The notes: generated by a model from the letters alone, not told the origin. Positions 21,842-31,815 are shown, numbered from the stretch's first letter. The stretch: 64,000 bases of DNA from Orientallactaga sibirica (GCA_036365145.1 JAEOAD010000034.1:22372001-22436000); one strand, 5' to 3'. Numbers and translations: made by a program.

Positions 21842-22260
21842 TTAAATCGTATTCATTTTTAATCCTTTAACTTTAATTTAGAGAAATCTTTAACAACCAG
21901 TATCTTCTCTTTCACAGTTTTAAACTTTTTATTGACAACTTCCCTAAATATAAAGAATATCCAATATCATTTTTGAAGAAATGCTTATCTGCAATTTCAT
22001 TCTATTCTTTTTCTTTTAAAAACTTTCAAATATGTGACAAAATTAAATCATTTCAATTTAAATGAATAAAGGTAGTATAAAGCTGTTGTTATGGAATATT
22101 TTCTTTCTGTTGTTTCTCCTCTATTTCTTCCCTCCTTCTTTCTTGGCATACTCACAGGTAGATGCTGAAAGTCAGCTGTAACCCCAGCCTGAATGGTGTC
22201 CCTGGTTCAGTCTTGAAGGAGGACCCAGAAATTCTCCAGAGTCATCAGGAATTTTATTTG
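21842..22260. other. AT-rich sequence, nothing identified
   Basis: May include further old LINE material. No coding signal seen. Confidence 0.4.
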
Positions 22261-22261
22261 G

Positions 22262-22573
22262 GGGCTGGGGACATGGCTCAGTGGGTAGAATACATGTCGC
22301 ACAAACCTGCGGACCTGAGTTTGGGTCCCCAACAACCACATAAAAGCTGGGCATGGTGGCAGGCACCTGTAATTCAAGTGCTGAGGAGGAAGAGACAGGA
22401 GGATCCCCAAGGCTTGTTGGCTACTTGTCTAGCCAAATGGGTTAGCTCTGAGTTCAGCGAGAAATCTTGTCTCAAAAATAAGGTGGAGTGCAATTGAGGA
22501 AGACAGTAGAAATCAACCTCAGGCTTTCACATATGTGTACACATGTGCAATCCCCATACATGTGCACCCACAT

Positions 22574-22619
<46 letters not shown>

Positions 22620-22620
22620 G
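22262..22620 (+). mobile_element. B3-like SINE with long (CA)n tail
   Basis: A near-complete B3: GGGGCTGGGGACATGGCTCA, GCTGGGCATGGTGGCAGGCA, GTTAGCTCTGAGTTCAGCGA. The tail is a (CA)n microsatellite at 22574-22619. Confidence 0.85.
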
Positions 22621-22898
22621 AGAGAGTTCCATTTAGGATTTATGAGCAAAGTAGAGAGTACAATTGACTTCAAAAGAACAACAGAGTGAGTGTTTGCTTC
22701 CCACCACACAGCAAGCAGTTTAAAATCCCTGCTGGTTCTTTCTTGGTATCTATCCATGTATCAAGGAGGTTCTGTTTCCTGGGATCCCTCCCTTCCCGCT
22801 CAGTCTCCTCAGCACCTGGCTCTAGCTCCCAGACTCCTGTACCCCAACCTCATTCTTATTCTTAAGCAGGGAAATTTAGCTTTGTGTCATCCCTTTCC

Positions 22899-23466
22899 TG
22901 GGCTGGGGAGACAGCTCTGTAGGTAAAGGTACTTACTTGCAATGCCTGCCCACCTGGCTTCAATTCCCCAGCAACCAGGTAAAGCCAGATGCAGAATGGT
23001 GCTTGCATCTGTGATCACAACGTGCCTATGACATTGGGAGGAGGAGCCAGGAGAATCTGAAGCTCTCCAGCCAGCTAGTCTGAACTTGCTTGCTCAAAAA
23101 ATATTTTATTGTTATTTATTTATTTGAGAGAAAGTGGGAGAAAGAGAGAGAGAGAGAATGGATGTGCCAGGGCTTCCAGCTGCTGAAAATGAACTCCAGA
23201 CACATGTGCTAGCATGTGCATCTGGCTTACATGGGTCCTGGGGAATCAAGCCTGGGTCCTTTGGCTTTGCAGGCAAATGCCTTAACAGCTAAGCCATCTC
23301 TCCAGCTCTAGTCTGACTTTCACTTGCAGTCTGGCAGCTCAGCTTGTTTGCAGTGGCAAGAGACACTCTGTCAAAAAGGTGGAACACAGACACCTCAAAG
23401 TTGTCCCGTAACCTCTACACATCTGCTGTGATGTGTAGAGCGCGCACATACACACACACACACACT
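22899..23466 (+). mobile_element. B3-like SINE interrupted by a tRNA-derived SINE
   Basis: Left part 22899-23083, right part 23308-23466 (TTGTCCCGTAACCTCTACAC and a CA tail). Confidence 0.8.
23084..23307 (-). mobile_element. tRNA-derived SINE nested in B3, 9-bp TSD
   Basis: Reverse-strand copy. CTAGTCTGA at 23075-23083 and 23308-23316. Confidence 0.92.
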
Positions 23467-23778
23467 TTACAAGTTCCATTATCTGTTCCCTCACCCACTC
23501 GGCAGAGTGAGGAGTCAGGCTCCCAGTACCTGGATGTCCTGTCCTGAGAAAGCAGCAGGACCAGGAACAGCAATTGACCACTTTCCTCTCACCAAAGAAA
23601 TGGCTTGAGTACAGATGTCCCAAGTTCCCATGTTCTGTGTTTTTCTCTGATTCATATTTCTGGAGGAAAAGTGAAAATCAGATTCGCATGTACCTTCTTC
23701 CAGAGAGATCCAGAGGGAGAAGGAAAAGAATAAAAGAACGCTGAATAAAAACACCAAAAATGTCACCACCCTAAGGCT

Positions 23779-24186
23779 TTTTTTTTTTTTTTTGCAATTT
23801 CGCTTCAATTTCCATAGGTTATAGATCAAGTTGCCTACAGCCAGCTCCCTAAGATGAATTCACATAAAATTTGACCCTGTGTTAATCCATTTGGGTGTCT
23901 TCTTCTTTTGTGTCATTATTTCAGCACTTTATACTGATCAAAAACTGTCAGCATTGCATAAAAGATGTTTCTATCTCTTAGAACTCCATGCATGTCTGTT
24001 TGATCCATAACTTTGATTTGTAAAGAAGGATCCTGATCAATGGAGCCTTTATGGTGGATGGTCCTTAGCGTTTGTGCACCATTGAAAAGTGGACTAGACA
24101 TGGTAAATTCTGAAGAAAGAATTTTTAACAAACATTCCAACAAGTCCTTAAATTATTCAAAAGTAGATTTCAAAGAAATGATGCAT
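23779..24186 (-). pseudogene. possible processed retrocopy with poly(A), source unknown
   Basis: On the minus strand a 75-codon open frame (24143 to 23916) ends in a stop, followed by about 120 bp of 3'-UTR-like sequence and a run of 16 A (T16 at 23779-23794). The frame has balanced composition, unlike the low-complexity frames elsewhere; it includes MSSPLFNGAQTLRTIHHKGS and ends FDQYKVLK. Upstream, another frame with stops may continue the coding sequence. No AATAAA precedes the A run, and only a 7-base similarity (AAAAATG) flanks both sides, so no firm TSD. I do not recognise the protein. It could also be a chance frame beside a T run. Confidence 0.35.
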
Positions 24187-24910
24187 TCACATGAACAAAA
24201 AAAAATGACCCCATGACCAAGGGACGGCAGCAGTGTCTTGCCCAGGGAAGAAGTACCTGAGAAGGCTTATGGGTAAGATGCCAGTATAGCAGCCACGCCA
24301 AAGCAGCAAGGGGTAGAAATAAGCAGAAAAACAGCAAAATACACTCACTCTTCTACTGAAAAGTGAAGGTATATAAGGAATTATCAACCACAGCAGAGAA
24401 GCAGGAGAGACCCAAAGCTTCTAGCTAGTAGCCAGCCACCCAGAATTGTTTCCGGCTGTGGCTCTGGCAGTCCCAATCTGTGTGCTGGCCCTGGCCTGCC
24501 TGAGTCACAGGCACAGAAGCCAGGTGAAGGGATTTTCTACTCACACCAGCCTCCTGGCAAAGTCAAGAAACCTTAAAGGGGAAACAGGAGGGATCAGCAG
24601 AGCAGCTACTGAAGGAGAGGACAAACAGGACCACTAGAGCCACTCCAGTACAACTCCAGGCACCAGGCACAGCCTCCCATCCCCCAACCATCAGGGCTGT
24701 GAACCACTGTAGAACCTCTCCCCCGACCCAGCTACACAGAACTGATCAGAACACCAGAGGCGGGAACTCAAGCAGCCTAACCGAGTCCACCGCCCAACAG
24801 AGATGGACCAAATGAATGGGCACTCAGCAAAGATGAGACTGGAAGTCATCCCAAAACATAGCAGGGTCTACTTACACAAAGCCAGGTACATAGGCCTGCA
24901 CTGGAAGTGC
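24187..24910 (+). other. possible L1 5' region; uncertain
   Basis: A moderately GC-rich block free of SINEs, 1 kb upstream of L1 ORF2 sequence on the same strand. Phrases such as CACCAGACAC-like AACACCAGAGGCGGGAAC and CAACAGAGATGGACCAAATG could be L1 5' UTR, but I cannot confirm this. No ORF1 is visible. Confidence 0.25.
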
Positions 24911-25074
24911 TAATCTCTCCTTCCATGTCAGGACAGGTTATGTGTTAGGCTTGACTGGTTTATTCTTGGTTGGCTCTACCATTCTCAAGTAAGCTGTATT
25001 TTGGTGTTGAGTATTGTTGCCTTTCATGTTTCCTGATTTATAGTGCCTTTGCCTTTTTCTTCTGTCATTATTGG

Positions 25075-25172
25075 AGGCAGGGTCTCACTCAGCCACAGGA
25101 TGACCTGCAACCCACTTCAGACCAGAAATCTCAGCCTCCTAGTTGACAAGATTAAGGGCGTGGGGCAACACT
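25075..25172 (-). mobile_element. old B1-like fragment
   Basis: GGAGGCAGGGTCTCACTCAG and AATCTCAGCCTCCTAGTTG follow the reverse B1 order, heavily diverged. Confidence 0.5.
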
Positions 25173-25506
25173 AGTCCATTTCAATGCAATGCAACCCTGC
25201 ACAAGTTCTCAGGACACGGGCATAACAGCAAACCCTCTCACACAAATTCCTTCTAGCCCAGTCCAGGCAAAGCTCTTTCTCACCCTCATAAGCCAACCTA
25301 CATAGTCCATAGTTACCACTGCGTTCAAGTCTTTCAACTCTTACCAAAATGGTCCATCACGCTGTACTTACAGCACTGCAAGGCATCTCTTAGGCCAAGA
25401 TTCCAAATCCTTCCACATTCTTCCCTCAAATCAGTCCCAAAAGGCCAAAGGCCACAAAGCCAGGTTTCTAGCAGCAATGACCCCACTCCTCTGGTACCAA
25501 TTTTAC
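25173..25506 (-). mobile_element. MaLR internal sequence next to its LTR
   Basis: Read on the minus strand, this begins right after the LTR with a primer-binding-site-like motif and continues with text resembling the non-coding internal part of MaLR elements. No gag, pol or env frame is present. MaLRs are old non-autonomous ERVL-related elements. Confidence 0.55.
25481..25500 (-). promoter_or_regulatory. primer binding site (tRNA-Leu-like) of the MaLR element
   Basis: On the minus strand the sequence just inside the LTR reads TTGGTACCAGAGGAGTGGGG, matching the TGGTACCAGGAGTGGGG type of MaLR priming site with a 2-base insertion. It supports the LTR boundary call. Confidence 0.55.
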
Positions 25507-25848
25507 TATTGCAGTCAGATCCACATTGCTGGCAGAAAACACCCAACCAAGAGCAGCTTATAAGGACAAAAAGGCTTATTTTGGCTTACAGACTCTGGAG
25601 GAAGCTCCATGATGGCAGAGGAAAATGATATGAGCAGAGTGAGGACCTCACCTACTGGCCAACATCAGATGAACAACAGCAATAGGAAAGTGTGCCAGAC
25701 ACTGGCAAGAGGAAGCTGGTTATAACACAGATAAGCCCACCCCCAACAATATACTGCCTCCATGAGGCTTTAAATTCCAAATTACCATTAGCTGGGGACC
25801 TAGCATTCAGAACACCTAAGTTTATGAGGAATGCCTGAATCAAACCAT
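25507..25848 (-). mobile_element. MaLR/ORR1-like LTR
   Basis: The reverse complement of this block aligns along its length with the plus-strand LTR at 27066-27393 (shared GTATATTGTTGGGGG and GTAAGCCAAAATAA-type phrases). It starts near TGGTTTGATTCAG and ends CTGCAATA. Confidence 0.75.
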
Positions 25849-25851
25849 CCA

Positions 25852-26587
25852 GGTGTTGCTATCCTAATATCTGACAGGATAGATTTCAAATTAACATAAG
25901 TTAGGAAAGAAAAAGAAGGTCCCTTTATATTGATTAAAGGAATAATTCAACAGTAGGATATTATAATTCTAAACATATATGCAGTTAACATGGGGGCTCC
26001 CAATTTCATCAAACACTATTAGAATTAAGGTCACAGATAACACCAAGCACAACTGTAGTGGGTGACTCCAATATCCCACTCACATCAATTGACAGGTCAT
26101 CCCAGCAAACAAACAAACAAACAAAACCCATAAAACAAAAAACAGAGAAGCATCTGGATTAAATGAAGTCATAGAACAAATGGTCCTAACAGATATCTAC
26201 AGATCATTCCATCCAAATGCTTCAGAATAAACGTTCTTTTCAGCAGCACATGGAACATTCTCTAAGATAGACCATATATTGGAACACAAAGCAAATCTTA
26301 ACAAATACAAAAATAATTGAAATAATTCCTTGGACTCTATCTGATCACAGTAGGATTAAACTACAAACCAACAGCAAGAAAAGCTATAGAGCATACACAA
26401 AATCATGGAAACTAAACAATACACTACTAAATGATGAGTGGCTCATTGAAGAAATCAGGAAGGAATCAAAAAATTCAAACAAATAAATGATAATGAGAAC
26501 ACAACATACCAAACCCTTTGGGACACAATAAAAGCAGTTCTAAGAGGGAAATTAATAGCTTTAAGTGCCTATATTAAGAAATTAGAG
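25852..26587 (+). pseudogene. L1 ORF2 remnant, endonuclease part
   Basis: GTTGCTATCCTAATATCTGA, CTAAACATATATGCAGTTAA, TTCTTTTCAGCAGCACATGG, CATGGAAACTAAACAATACA and TAAAAGCAGTTCTAAGAGGG are ORF2 phrases from the apurinic-endonuclease half. The frame is broken by stops and indels. It starts inside the domain and stops abruptly at a partial SINE. Part of the L1 copy that runs to 30857. Confidence 0.85.
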
Positions 26588-26672
26588 GGGCTGGAGGGAA
26601 AGTTTAGTGGTTAAGGCACTTGCCTGTGAAGCCTAAGGACCCAGGTTCAATTCCTCAGTACCCACATAAGCA
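26588..26672 (+). mobile_element. 5' part of a tRNA-derived SINE at an L1 deletion junction
   Basis: Only the tRNA-like head is present (to CCCACATAAGC); no body or tail. L1 sequence resumes far downstream in ORF2, so the SINE 3' part and most of the RT domain are missing together. Confidence 0.88.
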
Positions 26673-27025
26673 CTCAAGACAGAAATTGCAGAAGATACTA
26701 GGAAATGGAAAGACATCCCATGTTCTTGGATTGGAAGAATCAATATTGTAAAAATGTCAATCTTACCAAAAGCAATATACACATTTAATGCAATCCTCAT
26801 CAAAATTCCAATGGCATTCTTCATGGAAATAGAGAAACAATCCTAAAATTCACTTGGACACACAAAAAACCTTGAATAGCCAAAACAATTTTGAGCAACA
26901 AAAATAAGACTGGTAGTATGACCATACCCTATTTTAACTATATTATAGAGCCATAGTAATGAAAAAGAGCATGGTACTGGCACAAAAATAGTTATGTAGA
27001 TCTATGGAAGATAATAGGGGACCCA
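26673..27025 (+). pseudogene. L1 ORF2 remnant, end of the RT region
   Basis: AGACATCCCATGTTCTTGGA, ACATTTAATGCAATCCTCAT, CATTCTTCATGGAAATAGAG and AGCATGGTACTGGCACAAAA are ORF2 phrases downstream of the catalytic core. Frameshifted and noncoding now. Confidence 0.88.
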
Positions 27026-27500
27026 GGGCTTGAGAGGTGACTCAGCAGTTAAGGAGCTTGCCTGCTGTTGTGGTTTGATTCAGTTGTCCCCATAAACTTA
27101 GGTATTCTCCCCAGCTTGGAACTTAAAGCCTCCTGGAGGCAGTGTATTGTTGGGGGCAGGCTTATGGATGTTATGGCCAGTTTCCCCTTGCCAATGTTTG
27201 GCACACTTTCCTGTTGCTATTGTCCACCATATGTTGGCCAGGGGGTGATGTCCGCCCTCTGCTTATGCCATAGTCTTCCCCTGCCATTATGAAGCTTCCC
27301 CTCAAGCCTGTAAGCCAAAATAAACTCTTTTTTTCCCCAAAAGCTGCTCTTGGTCAGGTGCTTTCTGCCAGCGATGTGAACCTGACTACAATACCTACTA
27401 AGCCTAAGGACCCAGGTTCGATTCCCCAGGACCCATGTGCACAAGGTGGCACATGTATCTGGAGTTAGTTTGCAGTGGCTGGAGGCCCTGGAGTGCCCAT

Positions 27501-27541
<41 letters not shown>

Positions 27542-27586
27542 GTCTCTCTCTCTCTCAAATAAATGAATAAAATATTTTTAAAAAAG
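27026..27586 (+). mobile_element. tRNA-derived SINE in L1, itself split by an LTR
   Basis: Head 27026-27065, remainder 27399-27586. Imperfect TSD AATAGGGGACCCA (27013-27025) against AATACAGGGTCCA (27587-27599). Confidence 0.9.
27066..27393 (+). mobile_element. MaLR/ORR1-like solo LTR nested in a SINE
   Basis: Starts TGTTGTGGTTTGATTCAG and ends CTACAATA, with an AATAAA polyadenylation signal in its 3' third (CCAAAATAAACTC). The expected 5-bp duplication is present as CCTGC (27061-27065) and CCTAC (27394-27398), one mismatch. About 328 bp, in range for MaLR LTRs. Confidence 0.8.
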
Positions 27587-27599
27587 AATACAGGGTCCA

Positions 27600-28102
27600 A
27601 TGTAAGTCCAGGCAGCTATAGCTGTCTGATTTTCAATAAAGAAGCCAAAAATATTCATTGGAGGAAAGACAGCCTCTTTCATAAATGGTGCTGGGAAAAA
27701 CTGGATATCTATAAGTAGAAGAATGAAAATAGATCCTTATCTGTCTCTATGCACAAGAATTAAGTCCAAATGAATCAAAGACCTTAATATCTGACCTAAG
27801 CTCTGAAATTGCTAGAGAAAACAGTAGGGGAAACCCTTCCACATATTGGCATAGGCACTGACTTTCTGAATATAACCCCCGTTGCTCAGGAAATAAAACC
27901 ACTAATCAACCACTGGGACCTCATGAAATTAAAAAGCTTTTGTACAGCAAAGGACACTGTGAATAGAGCAAAGAGGCAACCTACAGAATGGGAAAAATTC
28001 TTTGCCATCTGTACATCTGACAGAGGATTAATATCCAGGATATACAAATAACTCAAAAAACCAAATAATAAGAAATCAAACAACCCAATTAAAAATGGGC
28101 TA
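27600..28102 (+). pseudogene. L1 ORF2 remnant, C-terminal region 1
   Basis: An 80-codon frame at 27809-28051 is recognisable ORF2 C-terminal protein: motifs such as HWDLMKLKSFCTAKDTVNR and ICTSDRGLISRIYK. Upstream phrases include AAATGGTGCTGGGAAAAACT. The frame is interrupted on both sides, and SINE material follows. Confidence 0.92.
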
Positions 28103-28186
28103 TGGCTCCCTCTCTCTCTCTCTCTCTCTTTCTTTCTGCCTCTTTCTGTATCTCTCTCTCAAATAAATAAAGAAAAATATTTTTTT
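28103..28186 (+). mobile_element. 3' fragment of a tRNA-derived SINE
   Basis: Only the CT-rich region and the AAATAAATAAA tail are present, next to a full copy. Confidence 0.85.
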
Positions 28187-28192
28187 AAAAAT

Positions 28193-28346
28193 GGGCTGGA
28201 AAGATGGCTTGGTGGTTAAACACTTGCCTGTGAAGCCTAAGGACCTTGGTTCGAGGCTTGATTCTCCAGGACCCACATAAGCCAGATGCACAAGGGGGCT
28301 CATACATATGAAGTTCATTTGCAGTGGCTGGAGGCCCTGGCGTGCC

Positions 28347-28382
<36 letters not shown>

Positions 28383-28435
28383 CTCTTTCTGTATTTCTCT
28401 CTTTCAAATAAATAAATAAATAAATAATATTTTTT
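28193..28435 (+). mobile_element. tRNA-derived SINE, B-box-duplicated subfamily
   Basis: Full copy with GGTTCGAGGCTTGATTC at 28248-28264, the same seven-base expansion as the copy at 5774. The L1 word AAAAATGGGCT occurs at 28091, 28187 and 28436. Confidence 0.92.
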
Positions 28436-29035
28436 AAAAATGGGCTACTGAACTAAATGGAGAGTCTCAAACAAAGAAATACAGATAGCCTATAGACATC
28501 AAAAAATGTTCTATATTCTTAGCCATCAGAGAAATGCAAGTTAAAACTACCTTTGAGATTCCAGCTAACTCCTGTGAGAATGACTATCATTAAGAAAACA
28601 AATGACAACAAATCCTGGCGAGGCTATGGAAAAAGAGTGTTGGTGGGATTGTAAACTGGTACAGCCATTGTGGAAATCAGCATGGAGGTCCCTGAGACAG
28701 CTAAAATAGATCTACTATAAGACCCAGCTATAGCACTCCTGGGCATATATTCTAGGGATTCATCTTGCTACCTTAGAGATACTTGCACATCCATGTTTAT
28801 TGCTGCTCAATTCACAATAGCTGGGAAATGGGACCAGCCTAGATGTCCCTCAACTGATGAGTGGATAATGAAGATGTGGTACATTTATACAATGGAGTTC
28901 TATTCAGTGGTAAAGAAAAATGAAATTATTAAATTTTCATGGAAATGGATAGATCTGAAAAGGATTAAACTTAACGAGGTAACCCAGGCCCAGAAAGCCA
29001 AACATCACATGTTCTCTCTCCTATGTGGATCCTAG
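28436..29035 (+). pseudogene. L1 ORF2 remnant, C-terminus
   Basis: An 80-codon frame at 28793-29035 is the classic ORF2 end: STDEWIMKMWYIYTMEFYS, then IKLNEVTQAQKAKHHMFSL, and a stop at 29033-29035. Upstream text (TGTGGAAATCAGCATGGAGG, CCATGTTTATTGCTGCTCAA) agrees. Not functional, since the rest of ORF2 is broken. Confidence 0.93.
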
Positions 29036-30226
29036 CTACAAATGTTTGTACTTGTATGTGAGCTGGAGTAAAAATCGGTAGCATTGGCCAGTAAGGTAGA
29101 AAGGGGATATGAGGGAGTGAGGAGAGGAAAGAAATTAAGGAAATGGTATTGTATATACATAAGTAGATGAACAGATTTATGGTGGTGGAAAGGCCTAAGT
29201 GAGGTCGGGGCAGATATTGAGTAAAGGAAGGGAGAGGGTTAATCAAAATCTAAGAGCGTATGAATAAGCCATATGGAAACCTACTTTTTTGGACAATGGC
29301 ACACCCAGAAGCCATAGATTGTTACTAGAAAAATTTCAGTGCCAGGGATGGGATACCTTCCAGTGAGTTGATGGCCAGGGAGGTCCCTGGTGTCCCAAAA
29401 ACATTACAGGCCATTGCCAAAGCTCTTGGTTTCCAACCAGGAATAGATTTGATAAAGCCCTATTGCTAAAGACTCCACATGCTTTGGCTGAAAGGTCACT
29501 GAGAAATCAGCCTAGATCTGAGCTGAAAACCTCCTCCCTGTAGACCAGCTGACAGAAAGATAGCAAAGGCTATGCTGCATGCAGCTCCATGAAAGAGAGA
29601 GAAGTCACCAGTGGAGATAAACAACAGTGGACACTGCAAGCCTTAGGTTTGGCCATTCAGGCCATATAAGCCAATGGGTGCAATTGTGGCATGTCTGCTA
29701 TGGGGGGAACCAACTGCTCTCTAATTGCACTGGATGCATGTTCCACAGGAGGGAATACATGCTGAAAACTTAGTCAAAAACATATGATAGGAGAGGTCAT
29801 GAGCCCTAGCAGTGTTAATGACTGCTGGTGTCTGGCTAAATGCATACATAATGCTCATCAAACTTCCTTGTAAGCACTTCTCTTAATGTTCATACCCATA
29901 TATTAATGCTACTCTCACTTTTGGTTAAAGAAGCTTCACTTTCCAGATGGCAGTGACCACTGGGATGATTCAAAAGGCACCATGGTGCTGAGAAGAAGTG
30001 ACAGAGGAGTGCTCAGCACTGAAACATCTCTATCACACCTTCCAAAGCTCAGGGTCCATTACAGAAGAGGTAGCAGAAAGCATGTAAGAGCCAAAAGGAA
30101 GGGTAGAACTCCTTACAACATGCTCCTCCAGACCCAAAATAGCCTGGACATCCAGGACCTAGTACTACCTGCATAAGACCCTCATAACAGGAGGAAAAGA
30201 TGATGGCCTCAAAATAAAAGAGACTA

Positions 30227-30424
30227 GGGCTGGAAAGATGGCTTAGTGGTTAAGGTGCTTGCTTCCAAAGCTTAAGGACTCATATTTGACTCTTCAGGTC
30301 CCATGTGAGCCAGACACACAGTGCTGCAAGTTGGCAATGTAGCACATGAGCACAAGGAGGTGCATGCATATAGAATTTAATTGCAGTGGCTAGAGGCCCT
30401 GGCATGCCAATTTTCTCTCTCTCA

Positions 30425-30470
<46 letters not shown>

Positions 30471-30488
30471 TTAAAAAATTAAAAAATA
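30227..30488 (+). mobile_element. tRNA-derived SINE, long variant A, in L1 3' UTR
   Basis: Carries an extra internal segment (two ACACA/GCACATGAGCACAAGG-like units) and the TTTAATTGCAGTGGCTAGAG version of the body. (CA)n follows. Opens the outer TSD AAAATAAAAGAGACTA at 30211-30226. Confidence 0.92.
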
Positions 30489-30636
30489 GGGTTGGAGAGA
30501 AGGCTTAGTGGTTAAGGCATTTGCCTGCAAAGCCAAAGGATCCCAGTTTGACTCTCCAGGCCCCACATAAACCAGATGCACAAGGAGGCACATGCATCTG
30601 GAGTTCGTTTGCAATAGCTGGAGGCCCTGGCATGCC

Positions 30637-30676
<40 letters not shown>

Positions 30677-30723
30677 GCCTCTTTCTCTCAAATAATTAAA
30701 TAAGTAAAATATGTTTTAAAATA
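30489..30723 (+). mobile_element. tRNA-derived SINE in the tail of the previous SINE
   Basis: Standard-length copy inserted in the A-rich tail of the first. The outer TSD closes as AAAATAAAAGACTA (30724-30737), missing two bases relative to the left side. Confidence 0.92.
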
Positions 30724-30955
30724 AAAATAAAAGACTAATTGAGAGGGGGAAGGGATATTATGGAGAGTGGATTTGTGAAGGGGAAAGTGGAGGAGGGGAG
30801 GAAATTATTATAGTTTATTGTCTATAATTATGGAAGTTGCCAATAAAAAATTAAAAAAAGAAGTACCTGAGACAGCAGATAACAATGCCTAACATGTCAG
30901 AGGTAGCAAAGCAGAATAGATAAAATAATCCAATAGACAACAAACCCCTGAAGGC

Positions 30956-30956
<1 letters not shown>

Positions 30957-30999
<43 letters not shown>
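30957..30999 (+). repeat. (TG)n microsatellite
   Basis: About 21 uninterrupted TG units, 100 bp past the L1 tail. Confidence 0.95.
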
Positions 31000-31001
<2 letters not shown>

Positions 31002-31589
31002 TTCCAAGAACTGGTTATTAGATGAATTGATAATGAGGCATAGTGATTTTCAGGAAGTTGGCCGGCTAGCATTTCACTGCACTGGTAATCTGAGTATTCA
31101 TTTCCTGTTCTAGTTCCTTCTTGTTTTACATGATAACTTGAGGTTTGTCCTTTCTGTCACATACTGTTTATGGGATTAATTGCTATTTCAGTGACATTTG
31201 TTTTCTTCTGATTACAAAAGCAATATGTGTTCATTATAGAAAACCTGAAAATACATAAAAGTGTAAAGAGGAAAACGAAAGCCAGACATAATCGCATCAT
31301 TTGAAAATAACCTTGGTTTCATTTTTATAAGCTTCGCCCCTTGTCTTGTGGTTAGAGGGGGAGGGGTATACACATGATGGATACTATTTTTAATATAAAT
31401 TTATTATTGCATCATAAATTTGGCCATGATTCTATCAGCAATGTCCACTTCTTAGAATCTTTTTGTTGGTTCTGCTCTTTCACTTTTTTTAGCTAACCCG
31501 ACACTGAACAGTTTTGAATATGTAACTTTCTGCTTTTGTGTAGTCTTGTTTTTCCCTTTCAGGAAAAATTTCCAATCATGGGATTCTAG
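31000..31589. other. no gene seen; includes an old mammalian repeat
   Basis: 31195-31310 (ATTACAAAAGCAATATGTGT, TAGAAAACCTGAAAATACAT) resembles an ancient mammal-wide LINE 3' region. The rest is AT-rich unique sequence. Confidence 0.4.
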
Positions 31590-31815
31590 GGTATTTTTTT
31601 TTTTTGAGGCAGGGTCTCATGCAACTCAGACTAGCCTCAAATTCTATGTAGCTGAAAAAGACCTTGAACTTCTGATGTTCTTGCCTCCACCTACAAAGTA
31701 CCGGGATTACAGGTGAGAGCTACTACGTCTGTTCTATGCAGTGCCGGGGATGGAACTTGGGGCTCTGTGCATTCTAGGCAAGTACTCTACCAGCTTAGCC
31801 ACATCCCTAGCCCAC
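31590..31815 (-). mobile_element. B4 SINE (B1 + ID)
   Basis: Left part is reverse B1 (GAGGCAGGGTCTCATGCAAC) and right part is reverse ID (GCCGGGGATGGAACTTGGGG, CTCTACCAGCTTAGCCAC), the B4 composite order. Confidence 0.85.

Larger units (their letters stand above)
29036..30857 (+). mobile_element. L1 3' UTR, long form, ending in an A-rich tail
   Basis: Follows ORF2 directly and includes a G/A-rich stretch (29085-29140) typical of rodent L1 3' UTRs. The portion from about 29287 matches the L1 at 542-1620. Removing the SINE pair at 30227-30723 leaves about 1.3 kb, which is long for an L1 3' UTR. Confidence 0.85.
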
